Source: Prosthecobacter debontii (GTDB lineage Bacteria > Verrucomicrobiota > Verrucomicrobiia > Verrucomicrobiales > Verrucomicrobiaceae). From it: a stretch of 33,259 bases of DNA. The notes under the pieces are model-generated. The model searched no databases and had not been told where the DNA came from. It was given only the letters and a program-made list of their open reading frames with translations. The stretch lies in NCBI RefSeq assembly GCF_900167535.1, contig NZ_FUYE01000030.1:1-33259 (forward strand), in the 5' to 3' direction. The position numbers and the translations under genes are program-made. Positions within the stretch are counted from its first letter, which is position 1. Every line of letters begins with the position of its first letter. This document shows positions 31,257-33,259 of the stretch, piece after piece.

Positions 31257-31292
31257 CATCCTGTTCATCCTGCAAATCCTGTGAATGCTGTC
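31257..31292. repeat. Four-unit 9-bp tandem repeat
   Basis: CATCCTGTT-CATCCTGCA-AATCCTGTG-AATGCTGTC: consensus (C/A)ATCCTGTN. It sits in the 108-bp divergent spacer between the FtsX permease and murI. Such ATCCTGTTNATCCTG runs occur scattered in many bacterial genomes; no function is known to me. Confidence 0.6.
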
Positions 31293-31324
31293 TTATCTTT
31301 ATCAGATCCATCGTTGCTCCACCC

Positions 31325-32134
31325 ATGACCGCTCCTGACTCTTCTGCTCCCCTCGGTGTCTTTGACTCTGGCGTTGGTGGTTTGACCGTCGTCCGTGCCC
31401 TGCGTGAGCTGTTGCCGAATGAGTCCATCATCTATCTCGGTGACACCGCACGGGTGCCTTATGGGTCCAAGTCACCCGATACCATTCGGCGCTTTTCCGT
31501 CGAGGACACGCAGTTCCTCGTCAGTCATGGGGTGAAAGCGGTGGTCGTCGCCTGCAATACGGCGACGGCTCATGCCTTGCCCGCTCTTCAGGCGACTTTC
31601 AGGGTGCCCATCATCGGAGTCCTGGAGCCGGGAGTCGAAGCCACCTTGGCGGATGGAACCTGCGAGCGTGTGGGCATCATCGGCACTGCTGGGACCATCC
31701 GCAGTAGCGCCTATCAATACGCTCTCGCCATGCGGCAGCCTGATCTCCAGATCCACGCGATGGCCACGCCCTTACTGGTGCCCTTTGTCGAGGAAGGCTG
31801 GATCGATCATCCCGCCCTGAAGTCAGTGCTGCGCGAGTATCTCAAGCCTTTACTGGATAAGGGGATGGATACCCTGGTGCTCGGCTGCACGCATTACCCG
31901 CTGCTGGTTCCTGTGCTGAAGCGGATGTTGGGGAACAAAGTCCGCCTTGTGGATAGCGCCAGCACCTGTGCCGCGCACACCAAGACGCTCTTGGAAAAGC
32001 AAAATCTCCTGCGCACCGCTCGCAGCAAACCCACCCTGGAGATCTATCTCACCGACCTTGCCGAACAAGCCGAAGCCCTCGCCAAACGCTTCCTCGGCAC
32101 CGAGTTTGGCAAGGTGAAGAAAGCGACGTTGTAG
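31325..32134 (+). CDS. murI: Glutamate racemase
   Basis: 269 aa, the usual size. Interconverts L- and D-glutamate for peptidoglycan. Diagnostic blocks: GVFDSGVGGLTVVRAL (11-26), YLGDTARVPYGSKS (37-50), first catalytic cysteine Cys77 in VVACNTATAHAL, VIGVLEPGVEA-type PIIGVLEPGVEA, GTAGTIRSSAYQ and second catalytic cysteine Cys188 in LGCTHYPLLVP. All catalytic residues present, so functional. Start ATG 31325 begins with a short Ser/Pro-rich extension before the first strand; a start is otherwise not available. Divergent from the FtsX gene, no operon partner downstream. Confidence 0.95.
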   Translation: MTAPDSSAPLGVFDSGVGGLTVVRALRELLPNESIIYLGDTARVPYGSKSPDTIRRFSVEDTQFLVSHGVKAVVVACNTATAHALPALQATFRVPIIGVLEPGVEATLADGTCERVGIIGTAGTIRSSAYQYALAMRQPDLQIHAMATPLLVPFVEEGWIDHPALKSVLREYLKPLLDKGMDTLVLGCTHYPLLVPVLKRMLGNKVRLVDSASTCAAHTKTLLEKQNLLRTARSKPTLEIYLTDLAEQAEALAKRFLGTEFGKVKKATL

Positions 32135-32584
32135 CCTCGCTGAAGGCGAGAGCATTTTCGCTCGATATTTCGTTCTCATCATAGAGAGGCGATTTGAGAC
32201 GCTTACACGGGAATTTGTATCTCGCATTCAGTTCAAAATCGGGGCTAGTCGACCGGCCACCTGAGTGTGAGTATCAGTGCCTACTGTAGAGACTGATGCT
32301 GTGCGCACATATGTCTAATAGGGCGGGAGAGCGTGTCTAGGGTGCATAAGCATAGAGATATGTTGGCTTCATTCGATAAAATTGTGAGATATCTCGTTTT
32401 GGGATCCATTTTGGCCGGATAAAACCAACGATTTTTCTGAATCAAAATTTGTTAGATTGGTCGTGAATGAAGCAATGGCGGGAGCGGGCACGACTTTGAT
32501 GGAGAAGAAGACATCCATACCCGGTCATTGGAGCGATGCCCCTACAGATTCTTACCCAACGAGGAGCATGAAGAAACTAGCAGC
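32135..32584. other. Intergenic stretch, nothing recognised
   Basis: 450 bp with no supported gene. A weak CTCGC-GCGAG stem just after the murI stop (32137-32151) could help termination. From about 32340 the sequence is AT-rich and may hold a promoter for the small gene that follows. A six-codon frame MKKLAA (ATG at about 32569, with GAGGAG just before it) ends in an ATGA overlap with the 32585 start. Confidence 0.35.
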
Positions 32585-32803
32585 ATGAATAAGCAGCATC
32601 TCGAGTCAATCACTCAGCAGCATTTCCACAAATGGACCGAGGAGGACATCAAAGTGGCCTACCGCCACATGCGGATACAGCACCGCTGTTTATCTCGGGC
32701 TGTTCGTAACCTAGTCCTTCAGGAGTGCCTTACTGACTTGGATCCTAAGGTGGGCACTCAAAAATTAATTGAGGCGATCGATGATCGACTAAAGTTGACT
32801 TAA
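32585..32803 (+). CDS. Small hypothetical protein
   Basis: 72 aa from ATG 32585; the frame is open back to a TTG at 32528 but the extra residues add nothing recognisable. Mostly helical and charged (HLESITQQHFHKWTEEDIKVAY, RCLSRAVRNLVLQECLTDLD, GTQKLIEAIDDRLKLT), no signal, no membrane segment; looks like a small cytoplasmic helical-bundle protein. It may be coupled to the MKKLAA mini-frame upstream, which has the only good SD. It is followed 35-40 nt later by an IS630 fragment, so the gene may be a fragment of something interrupted. Family not recognised. Confidence 0.5.
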   Translation: MNKQHLESITQQHFHKWTEEDIKVAYRHMRIQHRCLSRAVRNLVLQECLTDLDPKVGTQKLIEAIDDRLKLT

Positions 32804-32839
32804 AAGCCTAGTTAGCGGTCGCTTCCTACACAACCCATA

Positions 32840-33259
32840 TGACCTCTGCTCGGAGGCACCCCCGAGCAGTCAGCCTGCGAGTATTTCCGCCATGGCACCA
32901 CCTCACTGTTTGCTGCGCTCAATGTGGCCACCGGTGAAGTCATCGGCAAAACACATCGAAAGCACACACAGCAGGAGTTTCTGAGCTTCTTGCGCACTGT
33001 TGAGAGGCAGGTGCCTAGAGGGTTGAAAATACACGCCATTCTCGACAACTATGCCACGCATCGCACTGCAGCAGTCAAAGCGTGGCTTGCTCGCCATCCA
33101 CGCTGGCAGCTGCATTTCACTCCCACCTATTCCTCATGGCTAAACCAAGTGGAGCGTTTCTTCTCCGATTTGACGATGCGCAAGCTGCGTCGCAGCAGCT
33201 TTCACAGCGTAGCGTGGCTCAACTAGAGCAGGCCCTCCGTGACTATCTAGTGGAGCACA
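32840..33259 (+). pseudogene. IS630-family transposase, 5'-truncated and frameshifted (runs off the window)
   Basis: The family starts abruptly at about 32840 (GGTPEQSACEYFRHGTTS, LFAALNVATGEVIGKTH). It contains the second Asp in HAILDNYATH and the Glu in YSSWLNQVERFFSDL, spaced as in the D,D(34)E triad, but the first Asp and the DNA-binding domain are absent. At 33206-33215 AGCGT is tandemly repeated; deleting one copy restores HSVAQLEQALRDYLVEH, which otherwise is cut to HSVAWLN and a stop at 33223-33225. The fragment continues beyond the right edge. Confidence 0.8.

Noticed and set aside
1..33259. tRNA, rRNA or riboswitch genes
   Set aside because: No cloverleaf, CCA-ended or rRNA-like stretch noticed on either strand; a covariance scan was not possible.

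Overview
The window looks like a chromosomal segment of a Verrucomicrobiota bacterium (Prosthecobacter/Verrucomicrobium-like). This is inferred from the style of the secreted proteins, the family mix and the dispersed repeats; no rRNA or other marker settles it.

Layout. (1) 1-6250: an IS1380-type transposase tail, then an AT-richer two-gene operon (693-4593) encoding an OLD-family ATPase/TOPRIM nuclease and a UvrD-like helicase, i.e. a Gabija-type anti-phage system, then an IS5-family 5' fragment and a 5'-truncated IS3 element. (2) 6336-21167: mostly ordinary chromosome. It holds a secreted carbohydrate-binding-like protein, an AddA-like helicase-nuclease, a three-gene operon of related secreted proteins (one with a thermonuclease-like C-terminus), a PQQ-type beta-propeller, a PH-domain membrane protein, a phosphodiester-glycosidase-like protein, a family 2 glycosyltransferase, an unknown protein, a pentapeptide-repeat protein and a DsbD-type disulfide reductase. 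(3) 21307-28571: a sedentary chromosomal integron. It has a dead integrase gene on the minus strand (nonsense codon plus lost 3' half), a probable attI region, and seven plus-strand cassettes separated by attC sites with an unusual GTTCGCC-type core. The array is interrupted by a frameshifted IS110 transposase and ends beside a 21-bp degenerate tandem repeat of small hairpins. (4) 28850-33259: a large FtsX-type ABC permease, glutamate racemase (murI), a small unknown gene and a 5'-truncated, frameshifted IS630 transposase.

The integron is the most interesting part. Five of the six cassettes whose 5' boundary can be seen have an R'' repeat that is the exact reverse complement of the R' at their own 5' boundary, as expected if each was once a closed circle. 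Cassette products resemble no family I can name, and most carry a signal peptide or membrane segments. The integrase cannot work as encoded, so the array is frozen unless another integrase acts in trans.
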